This document shows positions 7,296-15,913 of a stretch of DNA of 52,824 nucleotides, one piece after another. The stretch is taken from contig JBGPOS010000020.1 in assembly GCA_041488155.1 (NCBI GenBank), positions 1 to 52,824 on the forward strand. The letters run 5' to 3'. The DNA is from JBGPOS01 sp041488155. GTDB lineage: Bacteria > Chloroflexota > Dehalococcoidia > Tepidiformales > Tepidiformaceae. The notes beneath the pieces are model-generated. The model did not search any database. It was not told the origin of the DNA and saw nothing but the letters and a program-made list of their open reading frames with translations. A program made the position numbers and the translations under genes. Position 1 is the stretch's first letter; each line of letters starts with the position of its first letter.

Positions 7296-8417
7296 ATGAC
7301 ATCGGCTGTGGTCGAGCAAATGGCGGAGGCGGCGGGGCGGTTCCTCGAATCGCTGTCGCCCCAACAGACAGCAGGCGCCCGCCGGCCCTTCGACGACGAG
7401 GGGCGCTCGGAGTGGTACTACACTCCCAACGTCCGGCCGGGGTTGCCGTTCATCGAGATGGACGCGGTGCAGCAGCAGCACGCGCGCCGGCTGCTGCGGT
7501 CCGGGCTGAGCGAGGGCGGGTACAACACCGCGAGCCTGATCATGGGCCTCGAAGCGATCCTCGCCGACCGCAACCAGTGGCCGAGGAGACCGTTCCAGGG
7601 CTACGGCGGCGGAGTCCCGAGCACTGTCCGCAACCCGAACATGTACTTCGTCTGCGTCTTTGGCGAGCCGGGCAGCGGCACGAGCTGGGGCTGGTCGTTC
7701 GGCGGGCACCACGTGTCTGTGCACCACACGATCGTCGAAGGGGCGCTGGCTTCGTCGACGCCCTCGTTCTTCGGCGCCGACCCCGCCGAAGCGCCCCTGC
7801 TCGGCGGCCAGCTTCTGCGTCCGCTGGCGGCGACGGAGGACCTCGGACGATCCCTCCTCGACGCGCTGACCGATGATCAGCGGGCGGTCGCCATCATCTC
7901 TCCCGTGGCGCCGATCGATATGGTCCAGTCGAACCGGCGGCGGGTGGAGGAGGGGGCTCTCCCGATACCGCCGCCCTTGATGATGGGCACGGGTGGCGAC
8001 GCGAGGGTCATGGCCCAGTTCGTGGAGATGGAAGCGAGCCTTGGAGGCACAGCCCAAACCGGGGAGGCCGTGCGCTACACCCTTGCTCCGAAGGGGCTTG
8101 CCGCCGGCAAGATGTCGCCGTCACAGCGCGACGGGCTGACGGCGCTCATCCGCCAGTACATCGAACGGCTCCCGGACGAGGTCGCCGAGCGCGAGTGGTC
8201 GCGGATCACGACCGCGGGCCTCGACGGGGTCCACTTTGCCTGGGCAGGGGCGCGGACGCGGATGCAACCACACTACTACCGGCTGCAGGGGCCGTCGCTC
8301 CTCATCGAGTACGACAACGCACAGAGCGGTGGGAACCACGTCCATTCGGTCTGGCGCGACCCGGCGGGAGACTTCGGGGCCGACGTGCTCGCGCGGCACT
8401 ACGCGGAGTCGCACTAG
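7296..8417 (+). CDS. DUF3500-family protein
   Basis: A 373-residue protein that fits DUF3500. The diagnostic stretch is FGEPGSGTSWGWSFGGHHVS followed by VHHTIVEG (about residues 120-150), with a further conserved region near the end (PHYYRLQGPSLLIEYDN, then NHVHSVWRDP). Several conserved His, Trp and Tyr residues suggest a metal or small-molecule site, but no reaction is established for the family to my knowledge. There is no signal peptide, so it is probably cytoplasmic. It is a single-gene unit with its own promoter region, convergent with the HEPN-like operon. Confidence 0.8.
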   Translation: MTSAVVEQMAEAAGRFLESLSPQQTAGARRPFDDEGRSEWYYTPNVRPGLPFIEMDAVQQQHARRLLRSGLSEGGYNTASLIMGLEAILADRNQWPRRPFQGYGGGVPSTVRNPNMYFVCVFGEPGSGTSWGWSFGGHHVSVHHTIVEGALASSTPSFFGADPAEAPLLGGQLLRPLAATEDLGRSLLDALTDDQRAVAIISPVAPIDMVQSNRRRVEEGALPIPPPLMMGTGGDARVMAQFVEMEASLGGTAQTGEAVRYTLAPKGLAAGKMSPSQRDGLTALIRQYIERLPDEVAEREWSRITTAGLDGVHFAWAGARTRMQPHYYRLQGPSLLIEYDNAQSGGNHVHSVWRDPAGDFGADVLARHYAESH

Positions 8418-8444
8418 CGGGGACGCCGCGCGGGTCAGCGGCCC

Positions 8445-8846
8445 TCAAGGAGGCGGGGTGCTGATCGTCGGAAGGATGTGCGCCGTCGCCGGTTCGAGGA
8501 TGCGGCTGGCATCGCGTTCGCGGCCTGCGACGTCTTGGTCGCCGGGATCAGCCAGCTGGTACCGGCATCGCCTCGACATGGTGCGCAGCCGCCGGTACTC
8601 CTGGTAGAGGCCCGGCGCGTTCTCCTTCATCCACGCCTCGTCCCAGTCGTGGGTGCCTTCGCGAGCTGAGGTTCGAGGCCGGATCCAGGGCGTTCCGGAG
8701 GAGCAGGCCGCCTTGATCGCGTGAACCGCGCTGTAGAGCAACACGGTGCAGGCCCATTGCCGCCCCACCACCGAAGAGCGGTCGAGGCGCAGGGCCAAGT
8801 CGAAGTTCTCCCGGGCCTGGCTAATGTGGTCGGCTTCGGTCGGCAC
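8445..8846 (-). CDS. HEPN-like domain protein
   Basis: A 133-residue, mostly helical protein. Residues 1-50 (ISQARENFDLALRLDRSS then CTVLLYSAVHAIKA) and the later YQEYRRLRTMSRRCRY segment match the HEPN-type pattern in which a small four-helix bundle ends in a 'Y..L...SR.ARY' motif. The RX4-6H ribonuclease motif of toxic HEPN proteins is not visible, so it may be a non-catalytic member. GTG start; it begins 15 nt after the stop of the upstream gene, with which it forms a two-gene unit. The C-terminal 25 residues look disordered. Confidence 0.55.
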   Translation of the reverse strand: MPTEADHISQARENFDLALRLDRSSVVGRQWACTVLLYSAVHAIKAACSSGTPWIRPRTSAREGTHDWDEAWMKENAPGLYQEYRRLRTMSRRCRYQLADPGDQDVAGRERDASRILEPATAHILPTISTPPP

Positions 8847-8861
8847 CGCTCTTCTAGCGCT

Positions 8862-9194
8862 TCAACGTATCGGTACGAACTCGCGAGGTCCGTCGGAAAG
8901 TTCTTCCTTGAGGCTCCTATCGAGAATGCGAAAGGTAAGTAGCCTTCCTCGGGATTCGCTGGCCGCGCGCTGGGCCTCCAGTTCGGCCGCGAACAACGGG
9001 GAGAGCGCATCCACGGAGCCCCTTGCTTCGACCTCCGTCACCACCCAGACCCCGCCACCGGCCACTCCGACGCTCACGGACTTCACGAGCGTGTCATCCT
9101 GTGGCAGCGAACAGAGATAAGCAGCCACGCCGGGGTTCTCCCTCGCTCCTGACTTCCGCCGCTGTGGGGGGTTCGCCTTTACCCGGGTTACCAT
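8862..9194 (-). CDS. Hypothetical protein paired with the HEPN-like gene
   Basis: A 110-residue protein of unrecognised family. A basic N-terminus (VKANPPQRRKSGAR) is followed by an alternating strand/helix region (VWVVTEVEARGSVDAL) and a helix AAELEAQRAASESRG. It could be an alpha/beta domain of about 80 residues. ATG start with GGAG 5 nt upstream. Its tight spacing with the HEPN-like gene (15 nt) suggests a joint function such as a toxin-antitoxin or nucleotidyltransferase-type pair, but no catalytic motif supports either. Confidence 0.5.
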   Translation of the reverse strand: MVTRVKANPPQRRKSGARENPGVAAYLCSLPQDDTLVKSVSVGVAGGGVWVVTEVEARGSVDALSPLFAAELEAQRAASESRGRLLTFRILDRSLKEELSDGPREFVPIR

Positions 9195-9265
9195 TGCAAC
9201 TCCCCCGCCATCTTACCTGTCGGCGAACCTACAGGGCACCGGAGCTCGCCAGGACGTTCTGGGGC

Positions 9266-10459
9266 TCAGATCTTCGCGATCACTTCGTCGTTGAAGAGGC
9301 GGAGGGACTTCGCCACCGCGGCGCGCGGCATCAGGCCGTTGTACTGCCAGGCCATGACGTACTTCAGGGGCAGGCGTTCGAGGGTTTGCTCGACCTGGCG
9401 GCGGACCGTCGCGGGGCTGCCGACCCACATGTGGCCACGCTCGTGCAGCACTTCCGGAGTGATGGCGCGCGGGTCTTCGCCCGGGCGAGCGATGGCCGTC
9501 CCGAAGCCGAAAGGGGCGAACCACGCTGCCCCGACGAAGGCTCCCGAGGCTCGCCAGAGCGCCCAGGCCTCTTCGTCGGTGTCGGCCACAACCACGTCGC
9601 GGAGGACGCCGATGCCTTCGCCGGGGGCGAGGTCACGGCCCGCCGCGCGGCCCTCCTCGTGGTAGACCTGGAAGAGGAACGACTCGAGCTCGTGGTTCAC
9701 GGGCGCGAGGATCGGCTGCACGCCGTTGCGAGCGCACCAGCGGATCGTCGGCTCGCTGAAGCTGAAGGGCTGCATGATCGGCGGATGGGGCTGCTGCAGC
9801 GGCTTCGGCACGACCCCGATCTCACGCACGATCCCGCCCTCGACGCCGCGGCCCATCGTCTGGGTGGCAGCGAGGTCCCAGGGGATGTCGGGCGGGGGCA
9901 CCTGCCAGAACTGACCTTTGTAGCTGAAGGTGTCCTTGGTCCAGGCCAGGCGGACGATCTCGAAGAACTCTTCGAAAGCGGCGCGGTTCACGCGGTCGAC
10001 CTCTACGTCACGCTGGGCGGTGGGGGCTGCGTGGACGTTGTGGTACTGCTGGGCCAGGGTGTCGACCCAGCGGCGCTGGTAGCCGCGAGCGAAGCCGGCG
10101 AAGGCCCGGCCCCCGCTGATGTGGTCGAGCATGGCGATGTCTTCGGCGACTCGCAGGGGGCTGCTGGCCGGCAGGACGATGCCCAGTTGCCCGACGCGGA
10201 TGCGTTTCGTGTGCAAGGCCACGAAGGTGTCGAGCAGCACCGGGTTGTTCGAAATTTCGAAGCCTTCTATGTGGAAGTGATGCTCCGTGAAGGCGACAGC
10301 GTCGTAGCCCAGGTCGTCGGCGACGATGCTCAGCTCGCGGATGTCGCCGAGCATCTCCTGGTAGAGGGCGGGGTCGCGGCCGGCCATGCCGGCCTCCATC
10401 TGGGCGCGTGTGCCGATTGAAGGGAGGAAGAAGACGCCGGTCTGGAAAGGAGCTGCCAT
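9266..10459 (-). CDS. LLM-class flavin-dependent oxidoreductase
   Basis: A 397-residue luciferase-like monooxygenase. The TIM-barrel signature near the N-terminus (DLGYDAVAFTEHHFHIEG, about residues 53-70), the RIRVGQLGIVLP and DHISGGRAFAGFARGYQRR segments are typical of the F420/FMN-using LLM superfamily. The length is near that of bacterial luciferase-like alkanal or dioxygenation enzymes. The electron acceptor and substrate are unknown. The ATG has no Shine-Dalgarno; TATAGT ends 8 nt upstream (10468-10473), so the message is probably leaderless. A five-copy 7-bp repeat occupies the expected -35 region. Confidence 0.9.
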   Translation of the reverse strand: MAAPFQTGVFFLPSIGTRAQMEAGMAGRDPALYQEMLGDIRELSIVADDLGYDAVAFTEHHFHIEGFEISNNPVLLDTFVALHTKRIRVGQLGIVLPASSPLRVAEDIAMLDHISGGRAFAGFARGYQRRWVDTLAQQYHNVHAAPTAQRDVEVDRVNRAAFEEFFEIVRLAWTKDTFSYKGQFWQVPPPDIPWDLAATQTMGRGVEGGIVREIGVVPKPLQQPHPPIMQPFSFSEPTIRWCARNGVQPILAPVNHELESFLFQVYHEEGRAAGRDLAPGEGIGVLRDVVVADTDEEAWALWRASGAFVGAAWFAPFGFGTAIARPGEDPRAITPEVLHERGHMWVGSPATVRRQVEQTLERLPLKYVMAWQYNGLMPRAAVAKSLRLFNDEVIAKI

Positions 10460-10467
10460 GGGCGCGA

Positions 10468-10473
10468 ACTATA
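10468..10473 (-). promoter_or_regulatory. -10 box of a leaderless LLM oxidoreductase message
   Basis: TATAGT on the minus strand, 8 nt before the ATG at 10459. No ribosome-binding site lies in between. One of eight such arrangements in the window. Confidence 0.5.
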
Positions 10474-10478
10474 CGGCA

Positions 10479-10513
10479 GGACTGAGGACTGAGGACTGAG
10501 GACTGAGGACTGA
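10479..10513. repeat. Five-copy 7-bp tandem repeat
   Basis: GGACTGA repeated five times in perfect register, directly upstream of the TATAGT box. Part of the unit recurs at 27676-27689. Confidence 0.95.
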
Positions 10514-10514
10514 G

Positions 10515-10718
10515 CTAGCGCTGCTTGCTTGGTGGGGGCAAAGAATCGCCCGTCTCGACGACGGCTTCCCAGCAGAGGTAGAAGTAGAAGAGGCCGAGAA
10601 GGATGGGGGCGAGGAAGGCGGGGTGGTGGCTCGCGAAGAGGCCCCAGAGGCCGCCGAGGACGAGGAAGCTCAGTCCGACGACGTAAACAACAAAGGCTCC
10701 CCAGCTGAATCCCAGCAT
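10515..10718 (-). CDS. Small two-helix membrane protein
   Basis: A 67-residue protein with two hydrophobic segments (about residues 5-29 and 33-52) and a short polar C-terminus (PPPSKQR). Family unknown. The ATG at 10718 has GGAG 8 nt upstream; an in-frame TTG two codons earlier is less likely. Its 3' end abuts the tandem repeat and then the LLM gene, with which it may share a transcript. Confidence 0.55.
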   Translation of the reverse strand: MLGFSWGAFVVYVVGLSFLVLGGLWGLFASHHPAFLAPILLGLFYFYLCWEAVVETGDSLPPPSKQR

Positions 10719-10895
10719 CGGCAAGGCTCCCCCTTGCCGGGATAGTAGCAGCGGGTTCGGCCGAAGTCGTCGCTGGCGCAGGTCCGAGGCCGTTAGAAAT
10801 CAGGAGGAAATCGGGGAAACGGAGGGTGGAGGCCGGGTGAACAGACACCGATTGGCCACCCTGCGCCTCCAGAAACCACCGGGGCCTGGCGGTCG

Positions 10896-11153
10896 TCAGG
10901 CGGTAGCCGCGGCCGGGTGGCGTTGTGCGGGGACCATGCCTTCGAGGACGCGTTCGAGGGCCATCGTGTGGCTGCAAACGTGCCAGCTCAGGAAGAAGTC
11001 GCAGTTGCACGACCACTTGCCGTCGGCGATCGCAACTTCGTGGTCGCTGTTTTCGCCATGGAAGGAGACGTGGAGGCCATCGATTTTCATGCGATGACGT
11101 TCGCGAGCGTAGACCTTTGCTTTTTCCACCTTGCCGATGAAGCTGGACTGCAT
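10896..11153 (-). CDS. SWIM zinc-finger protein
   Basis: An 85-residue protein made almost entirely of a SWIM-type zinc finger: Cys49-x-Cys51 (SCNCDFF) then Cys60-x-His62 (WHVCSHTMALERVL). SWIM fingers bind DNA or protein partners. No ATPase or transposase domain is attached. The ATG at 11153 follows GGGAGG; an extended frame to 11261 exists but has no start signal. The 3' end runs into a GGTAGCCGCGGCC-type dispersed motif that encodes its last residues (AAATA). Confidence 0.75.
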   Translation of the reverse strand: MQSSFIGKVEKAKVYARERHRMKIDGLHVSFHGENSDHEVAIADGKWSCNCDFFLSWHVCSHTMALERVLEGMVPAQRHPAAATA

Positions 11154-11401
11154 TCGGGCCCTTCCTCCCTTGAAATACAAACGGGAAATACAAACGGCGG
11201 CGCTCGATCGCGCCGCCGTCAGGCCTGCCGGATGCTGGAAATCACATCCATGACAGGGCAACGCTACGCCCGCCCGAAAGGGCGTGTCAACACGTTCATA
11301 CAGCTCTCCAACAGGTCACAGGCGCGGCCCAGGCAAGTGACACTCGGGTGAACCAGAGCCGAGGGGCGGGTCAGACATTTCGGCGCAGCCGCGAGGCGCG
11401 G

Positions 11402-12346
11402 CTACCAGCGGACGACGGCAGTGCGCGGCGCCGAGACGAGCATGACGGAGCCCACCCCCGGGACGGCGGCGCCGTCGTCGAGGGGGAGGGCGACGCGGGT
11501 GCCGGCTATCCAGCCGCTCAGCTCCCGCCGGGCGCCGAGGTCGGCCACCGCTTCGACCGTAAGGTCGAACGTGACGTCGCCTTCGCCGATGCGAAGCGCG
11601 CCCGGAGCGATCGCCAGGCCGTCTTCGAGCGACGAGACCACCGAGTAGCCGAGGAACTCGGCCGTCTCAGCGTCGGGGGGCGAGCGGAAGACGTCGCGTT
11701 TCACCCCTGCGGCCCGCACTCGTCCCTCGATCAGCACCACCAGGTCGTCCGCCAGCCGCAGGGCTTCGTCTCGGTCGTGGGTGACGAGGATCGTGGTAGC
11801 GGCGAACGTCCGCAGGAGCGACGGCAGCTCGCGCAGGAGCTGCTGGCGAGCCGGTCCATCGAGGCCGGCAAGTGGCTCGTCGAGCAGCGTCAGCGGAGCC
11901 TGGAGGCAGAGTGCGCGAGCGAGGTTGGCTCGCTGGCTTTCGCCGCCCGAGAGGCCGTGGGCGTTGCGGTCGAGGAGCGGCGCGATGCCGCAGGCTTCGG
12001 CTACTGCGGCGATCCTGGTAGCACGCTCTTCGCCGGGAAGGTCGCGAAGCCTGAGGGCGAGGTCGAGGTTCGAACGCACGGTGCCCGTAATGAAGACTGC
12101 ATCCTGGAATGCGAACGCGACCTTCGCCCGCGTGGGACGAGCGGGCGATGCGGAGGCGCCGTCGAGCCAGACGGTACCCGCCGTTGGCCGTTCGAGCGCG
12201 GCGATGAGGCGGAGGATCGTCGACTTTCCGGCGCCGTTCGGTCCGAGGAGGGCCGTCACGCGCCCCTGCGCGAACTTGAGCGAAGGGACCTCGAGGATGC
12301 AACGGGCGCCTCGCAGAAAGCGCACGTCCTGGAAGCGGACTTCCAT
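11402..12346 (-). CDS. tupC: Tungstate ABC transporter, ATP-binding protein
   Basis: A 314-residue ATPase. Walker A GPNGAGKST at residues 35-43, signature LSGGESQRAN at about 133, Walker B TLLDEPLAGLD, and the H-loop VTHDRDEA. After residue 225 there is a C-terminal domain (ALRIGEGDVTFDL) like the TOBE/MOP regulatory domain of molybdate and tungstate importers. It powers TupB for WO4 uptake. The start overlaps the tupB stop by one base. Its stop codon TAG is formed by the dispersed GGTAGCCGCG motif, which suggests the 3' end was reshaped by that repeat. Confidence 0.85.
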   Translation of the reverse strand: MEVRFQDVRFLRGARCILEVPSLKFAQGRVTALLGPNGAGKSTILRLIAALERPTAGTVWLDGASASPARPTRAKVAFAFQDAVFITGTVRSNLDLALRLRDLPGEERATRIAAVAEACGIAPLLDRNAHGLSGGESQRANLARALCLQAPLTLLDEPLAGLDGPARQQLLRELPSLLRTFAATTILVTHDRDEALRLADDLVVLIEGRVRAAGVKRDVFRSPPDAETAEFLGYSVVSSLEDGLAIAPGALRIGEGDVTFDLTVEAVADLGARRELSGWIAGTRVALPLDDGAAVPGVGSVMLVSAPRTAVVRW

Positions 12347-13041
12347 CAGCGCAGCCGGCGCTGCTGAACGAGCGTGAGGACGAGGTTGACGGCGAAGGCC
12401 ATGGCCAGGAGGACGATGCCGAGGCCGATTGCGCGGTCGTTCTGGCCGCGACTCGTCTCCGTGACGATTGCTGTCGTGAGTACGCGCGTGCTGCCCTGGA
12501 TGTTGCCGCCGACGGTCATCGAAGCGCCGACCTCCGAGACCACCGCGCCGAAGCCGGCCATGATGGCTGCGAGCAGGCCGAGGTTCGCTTCGCGGCTCAA
12601 CAGCCAGAGCGTACGAAGGCGGCCGGCGCCCAGCACCGCGAGCAGGTCCGGGAGGTGTTCGGGGAGGGCCTGCATCGCTGCGGCCGTGAAGCCAACGACC
12701 AGCGGCACGGCGATGATGAACTGGGCGATGACCATCGCCCGTTGCGTGTAAATGAGGTCCAGCCCACCAAGGGGACCACTCCGCACAAGCATCAGCCAGA
12801 CGACGAGGCCGACCACCACCGGTGGCATGCCCATGCCCGTGTTCACAGCGCTCAACAGGAGCGTCCGGCCACGGAAGCGGCCGCGTGCCAGCCAGTAGCC
12901 GAGGGGTACCCCCGCGGCCATCGCGAAGAGGGTCGCGCTGCCGGAGACCACGATCGTGCGGAAAGCAACGTCGCGCAGGTAGCTATCGCCGCTGAGGATG
13001 AGGCGGATCGCCTCGCGCAGCCCGTCCCAGAGCTCAGCCAT
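12346..13041 (-). CDS. tupB: Tungstate ABC transporter, permease
   Basis: A 231-residue integral membrane protein with 5-6 predicted helices. The EAA-type cytoplasmic loop is ALGAGRLRTLWLLSREANLG around residues 140-160, and the family-typical GFGAVVSEVGASMTVGGNI segment follows. Length and motifs match TupB/ModB-like permeases. Start and stop each share one base with the neighbouring tup genes (TGATG), indicating strict co-translation. Confidence 0.9.
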   Translation of the reverse strand: MAELWDGLREAIRLILSGDSYLRDVAFRTIVVSGSATLFAMAAGVPLGYWLARGRFRGRTLLLSAVNTGMGMPPVVVGLVVWLMLVRSGPLGGLDLIYTQRAMVIAQFIIAVPLVVGFTAAAMQALPEHLPDLLAVLGAGRLRTLWLLSREANLGLLAAIMAGFGAVVSEVGASMTVGGNIQGSTRVLTTAIVTETSRGQNDRAIGLGIVLLAMAFAVNLVLTLVQQRRLR

Positions 13042-14045
13042 CAGCGCCCTACGGCATCCTCGGCCTTGCCCGCATCGGCGATGAAGAGGGGTTCCCCGAA
13101 TTCGGCCTTCTTGAAGTCGCCGATGAGCTTCTGGATCTCCGGGGCTACCATGAAGGCGACGAACGCCTCGGCCTGGGCGTTCTTCACGCCGCCGTGGCGG
13201 GCCGGGTTAACGGCGTACACGTGGTAGATGTTGAGGAGCGACAGGTCGCCTTCGAACAGGATCGTCAGCTTGAGGTTCTTCTTGAGGGCGAGGAAGGTGC
13301 CGCGATCGGTGAGCGTATACCCCGACTTCTGATCCGCGATATTGAGCGTGGCGCCCATGCCCTGGCCCGTCTCCTCGCGGTTCTTCACAGTCTTGAGGTC
13401 GATCTTGGCCGTGGTCCAGAGCTCGAGCTCCTTCTTGTGAGTGCCGGAATCGTCGCCGCGGGAGATGAACGGGCCGAAGGAGGCCACGGCCGCCAGGGCG
13501 GCTTTGAGGTCCTTCAACCCCTTGACTTTGGCGGGGTCGGAGGCTGGCCCGACGATGATGAAGTCGTTGTGCATCACGAGCTTGCCGTCGATGAGGTCGC
13601 CGCTATCGACGAACTTCTTTTCGCTCGCCGGCGCGTGGACGAGGACCGCGTCAGCGTCGCCTTTCGCGCCCATGTCGAGGGCGGCGCCTGTGCCGACACC
13701 TATGACCTTGACTTCGGTGCCCGTGATCTTCGTGAAGAGAGGGACGAGGTCGTCGAGCAGGCCACTGTCGACGGTGCTCGTGGTAGTCGCCAGGATCATC
13801 GAGCCGCCGACGTTATGGGGGACCGACCCGAAGGTTGGCGTCGGGGTGGGCGCCGCCGTCGGAGTCGACGCAGGCGTCGGCTTGAAGGTCGCGCTGTCGT
13901 CGCCGGAGCAGGCGCTGACGGCCGCGAAGATGAACGGAAGAACGGCGAGCGCCAGGAGTCGTGCCAGTCGCAAAGGAGCACTCCGGAAAGTCGTTATGAT
14001 CCACGCAGCATACTGACCGCCGGTCCGTTGTGCCACCGTCGGCAT
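13041..14045 (-). CDS. tupA: Tungstate-binding lipoprotein
   Basis: A 334-residue substrate-binding protein. It has an N-terminal signal sequence with a lipobox (VSAC, cysteine about residue 46), a Thr/Pro/Ala linker (STPTAAPTPTP), then the substrate-binding domain. The TTTS motif (ILATTTSTVDSGLL) is the oxyanion-binding signature that marks TupA-type tungstate receptors, and the region PFISRGDDSGTHKKELELW fits the second oxyanion contact. The long N-terminus before the hydrophobic core suggests the true start may be a little downstream, but no other ATG or GTG is available. It begins 9 nt after the dinB stop. Confidence 0.88.
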   Translation of the reverse strand: MPTVAQRTGGQYAAWIITTFRSAPLRLARLLALAVLPFIFAAVSACSGDDSATFKPTPASTPTAAPTPTPTFGSVPHNVGGSMILATTTSTVDSGLLDDLVPLFTKITGTEVKVIGVGTGAALDMGAKGDADAVLVHAPASEKKFVDSGDLIDGKLVMHNDFIIVGPASDPAKVKGLKDLKAALAAVASFGPFISRGDDSGTHKKELELWTTAKIDLKTVKNREETGQGMGATLNIADQKSGYTLTDRGTFLALKKNLKLTILFEGDLSLLNIYHVYAVNPARHGGVKNAQAEAFVAFMVAPEIQKLIGDFKKAEFGEPLFIADAGKAEDAVGR

Positions 14046-14054
14046 AACGGGCGG

Positions 14055-14567
14055 TTATCCCTCGCCGAGGATGTCGCGCATGTGGCCGGTGACGTGCCCA
14101 ACTGCGACGGCCCGGAAGACCGCGGCGAGCGGGCCGGTGATGCCCCCGGCGGAGCGGATTGGGGAAGCGAGAAGGGCATCGTCGACCGCTTCCACGGCCG
14201 CGATCGTGGCTGCCCTGTTGCGTTCGAACTCGGCGAGCAACTCCCCGACCGACTTTCCCGCACGTTCTGCCACCTGGCGCTCGTTGTAGCCGTCGATGCC
14301 GCCGCGGGCGGTGCGGGTCGGCGGCTCAGCGCCGGCCGCCGAAGGTGGCGCCGCGGGGGCCCGCCTCGGGATTTCGAGCAGTCTTGGGTAGGTCCATTCG
14401 ATGGAGGCGACGTGGGCGAGGATCTGGCGGCCGTTCCAACCATTCTCGTATCGCCCGAGTTCGAAGTGGGCGGCGGGCAGCGGGCGGAGACTTGTCAGCA
14501 GCTGTTCGCCGCTGGAGCGCAGCGCTTCGAGGAGCTCGGCCTTCGTCGGCGGGGCGGGTTCGGTCAT
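14055..14567 (-). CDS. DinB-family protein
   Basis: A 170-residue four-helix bundle of the DinB / mycothiol-dependent enzyme type. The metal site histidines are seen in ILAHVASIEW and VGHVTGHMRDI, and the NGWNGRQ motif precedes the first. Members bind a divalent metal and often act as thiol-dependent transferases. Position inside the cysteine/tungstate gene train (7 nt after cysM, 9 nt before tupA) hints at thiol chemistry, but the substrate is not known. Confidence 0.8.
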   Translation of the reverse strand: MTEPAPPTKAELLEALRSSGEQLLTSLRPLPAAHFELGRYENGWNGRQILAHVASIEWTYPRLLEIPRRAPAAPPSAAGAEPPTRTARGGIDGYNERQVAERAGKSVGELLAEFERNRAATIAAVEAVDDALLASPIRSAGGITGPLAAVFRAVAVGHVTGHMRDILGEG

Positions 14568-14574
14568 TGCGGTC

Positions 14575-15519
14575 CTACCACCAGATCTTGCTTTCTATGT
14601 CTTCCGGCTGGTCTTCCCATTCGGTCGTCCAGAGGTTCGAGCTCAGGTACTTCCAGCCGCCGTCGGCGAGGAGGCAGACGATGTGCTGCTCCCCTTCTAG
14701 CCTCTCCGCGACCTTGAGGGCTGCCTTCACGACGGAGCCGCAACTGACGCCGACGAACAGGCCTTCCTTCTCCGTCAGCTCCTTCGCCATGATGAAGCTC
14801 GAGCGGCTGTCCACCACGATCTTGCCGTCGAGCACCGTTTCGTCGAGGACTTCGGGGATAAAGCCGTCTTCGAGGGCGCGCAGGCCCTGGACGAGGTCGC
14901 CGGGGTGGGGCGCCGCGGCGATGACCTTGATCGTGGGATTCTGCTCTTTGAGGTAGTGGCCGGCGCCGGTAAGGGTGCCGCCCGTGCCCAGGCCGGCGAC
15001 GAAGACGGTCGTCTGAGGGAGGTCGCGCAGGATCTCGGGGCCGGTCGTCTCGTAGTGGGCTCGCGGATTCGCCTCGTTGCCGTACTGGTAGGGGAAGTAG
15101 TACTTGCCCGGGTTCTCGGCCGCGATTTCCTTGGCGCGGGCGATGGAGCCGTTCGAGCCAAGTTCGCCGGGGGTGTAGATGATCTCCGCCCCGAACGCTT
15201 TTAGCAGTTGCCAGCGCTCTTCGCTCACCGATTCGGGCATCACGCAGACGACGTGGTAGCCCCTCACGCGGCCTATCATCGCCAGGCCGATCCCCGTGTT
15301 GCCTGAGGTCGGTTCCAGGATCGTGTCGCCGGGCCTGAGAAGGCCCTTCTTTTCGGCCGCCTCGATCATGTATTTGGCGATCCGGTCCTTGACCGAGCCG
15401 GTCGGGTTCTGGCCTTCGAGCTTGGCGTAGACGTGCACCCCCGGCCGCGGCGAGAACGACCGCAACTCGACCATCGGGGTGTTGCCGATGAGGTCGAGGA
15501 TGGAGGAGTAGAGCGCCAC
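14575..15519 (-). CDS. cysM: Cysteine synthase of the CysO-dependent type
   Basis: A 314-residue PLP enzyme. The PLP lysine is in NPTGSVKDRI, the phosphate loop is SGNTGIG (EPTSGNTGIG), and the substrate loop is GLGTGGTLTGA. The C-terminal tail (LADGGWKYLSSNLW, then ESKIWW) matches mycobacterial CysM, which uses O-phosphoserine and thiocarboxylated CysO instead of free sulfide. The CysO-like gene is directly upstream (9-nt gap), supporting that route. It is the second of two cysteine-synthase genes in the operon and probably works when sulfur is delivered on the carrier protein. Confidence 0.88.
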   Translation of the reverse strand: MALYSSILDLIGNTPMVELRSFSPRPGVHVYAKLEGQNPTGSVKDRIAKYMIEAAEKKGLLRPGDTILEPTSGNTGIGLAMIGRVRGYHVVCVMPESVSEERWQLLKAFGAEIIYTPGELGSNGSIARAKEIAAENPGKYYFPYQYGNEANPRAHYETTGPEILRDLPQTTVFVAGLGTGGTLTGAGHYLKEQNPTIKVIAAAPHPGDLVQGLRALEDGFIPEVLDETVLDGKIVVDSRSSFIMAKELTEKEGLFVGVSCGSVVKAALKVAERLEGEQHIVCLLADGGWKYLSSNLWTTEWEDQPEDIESKIWW

Positions 15520-15528
15520 TTCTGTTTG

Positions 15529-15822
15529 CTACCCCCCGGCCAGGGCGGGAAGGATGTCGAGCACGTCTCCGGGCTTGATCGCAGTGTCGACGCCGCCCGT
15601 GTAGCGGATGTCCTCGTCGTTCAGGTAGACATTGACGAAACGGTGGAGCTTGCCATCGGGGCCGTACATCTGGGCTTTGAAGCCGGGGTGGTGGCGGTCG
15701 ATGTCGTCCAGGAGATCGGCCACCGTTGTGCCGCTCGCCACGATCGCCTTCTGCCCGCCGGTGAGCTTCTGCAGCACGGCGGTCACTCGCACCTGGATCG
15801 TCGGGATGGTGGTTGAAGTCAT
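15529..15822 (-). CDS. cysO: CysO/MoaD-type sulfur-carrier protein
   Basis: A 97-residue beta-grasp protein ending in Ala-Gly-Gly (DILPALAGG), the C-terminal diglycine needed for adenylation and thiocarboxylate formation. Other family hallmarks are TVADLLDDIDRHHPGF and RFVNVYLNDEDIRYTGG. The start at 15822 places it 92 nt after the MoaD-MoeB fusion gene. With CysM downstream it is most likely the sulfur donor for cysteine; a MoaD role is also possible. The neighbouring fusion is the obvious activating enzyme. Confidence 0.88.
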   Translation of the reverse strand: MTSTTIPTIQVRVTAVLQKLTGGQKAIVASGTTVADLLDDIDRHHPGFKAQMYGPDGKLHRFVNVYLNDEDIRYTGGVDTAIKPGDVLDILPALAGG

Positions 15823-15913
15823 GCTTTGGTTCTCGCCAGTCCTCTCGAAGTTGGGCTGCCCGCGTGCGATGGCCGGTTCCGCTCCTTCCACCCGGGCGTG
15901 TTCGATGCGTCGT

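Noticed and set aside
9023..10420. Long open frame antisense to the LLM oxidoreductase
   Set aside because: It has no start signal and its translation is Arg/Gly/His-rich low-complexity of the kind produced by the third-position GC of the real gene on the other strand.
10479..10513. Possible CRISPR array
   Set aside because: Units are 7 bp with no spacers; it is a simple tandem repeat.
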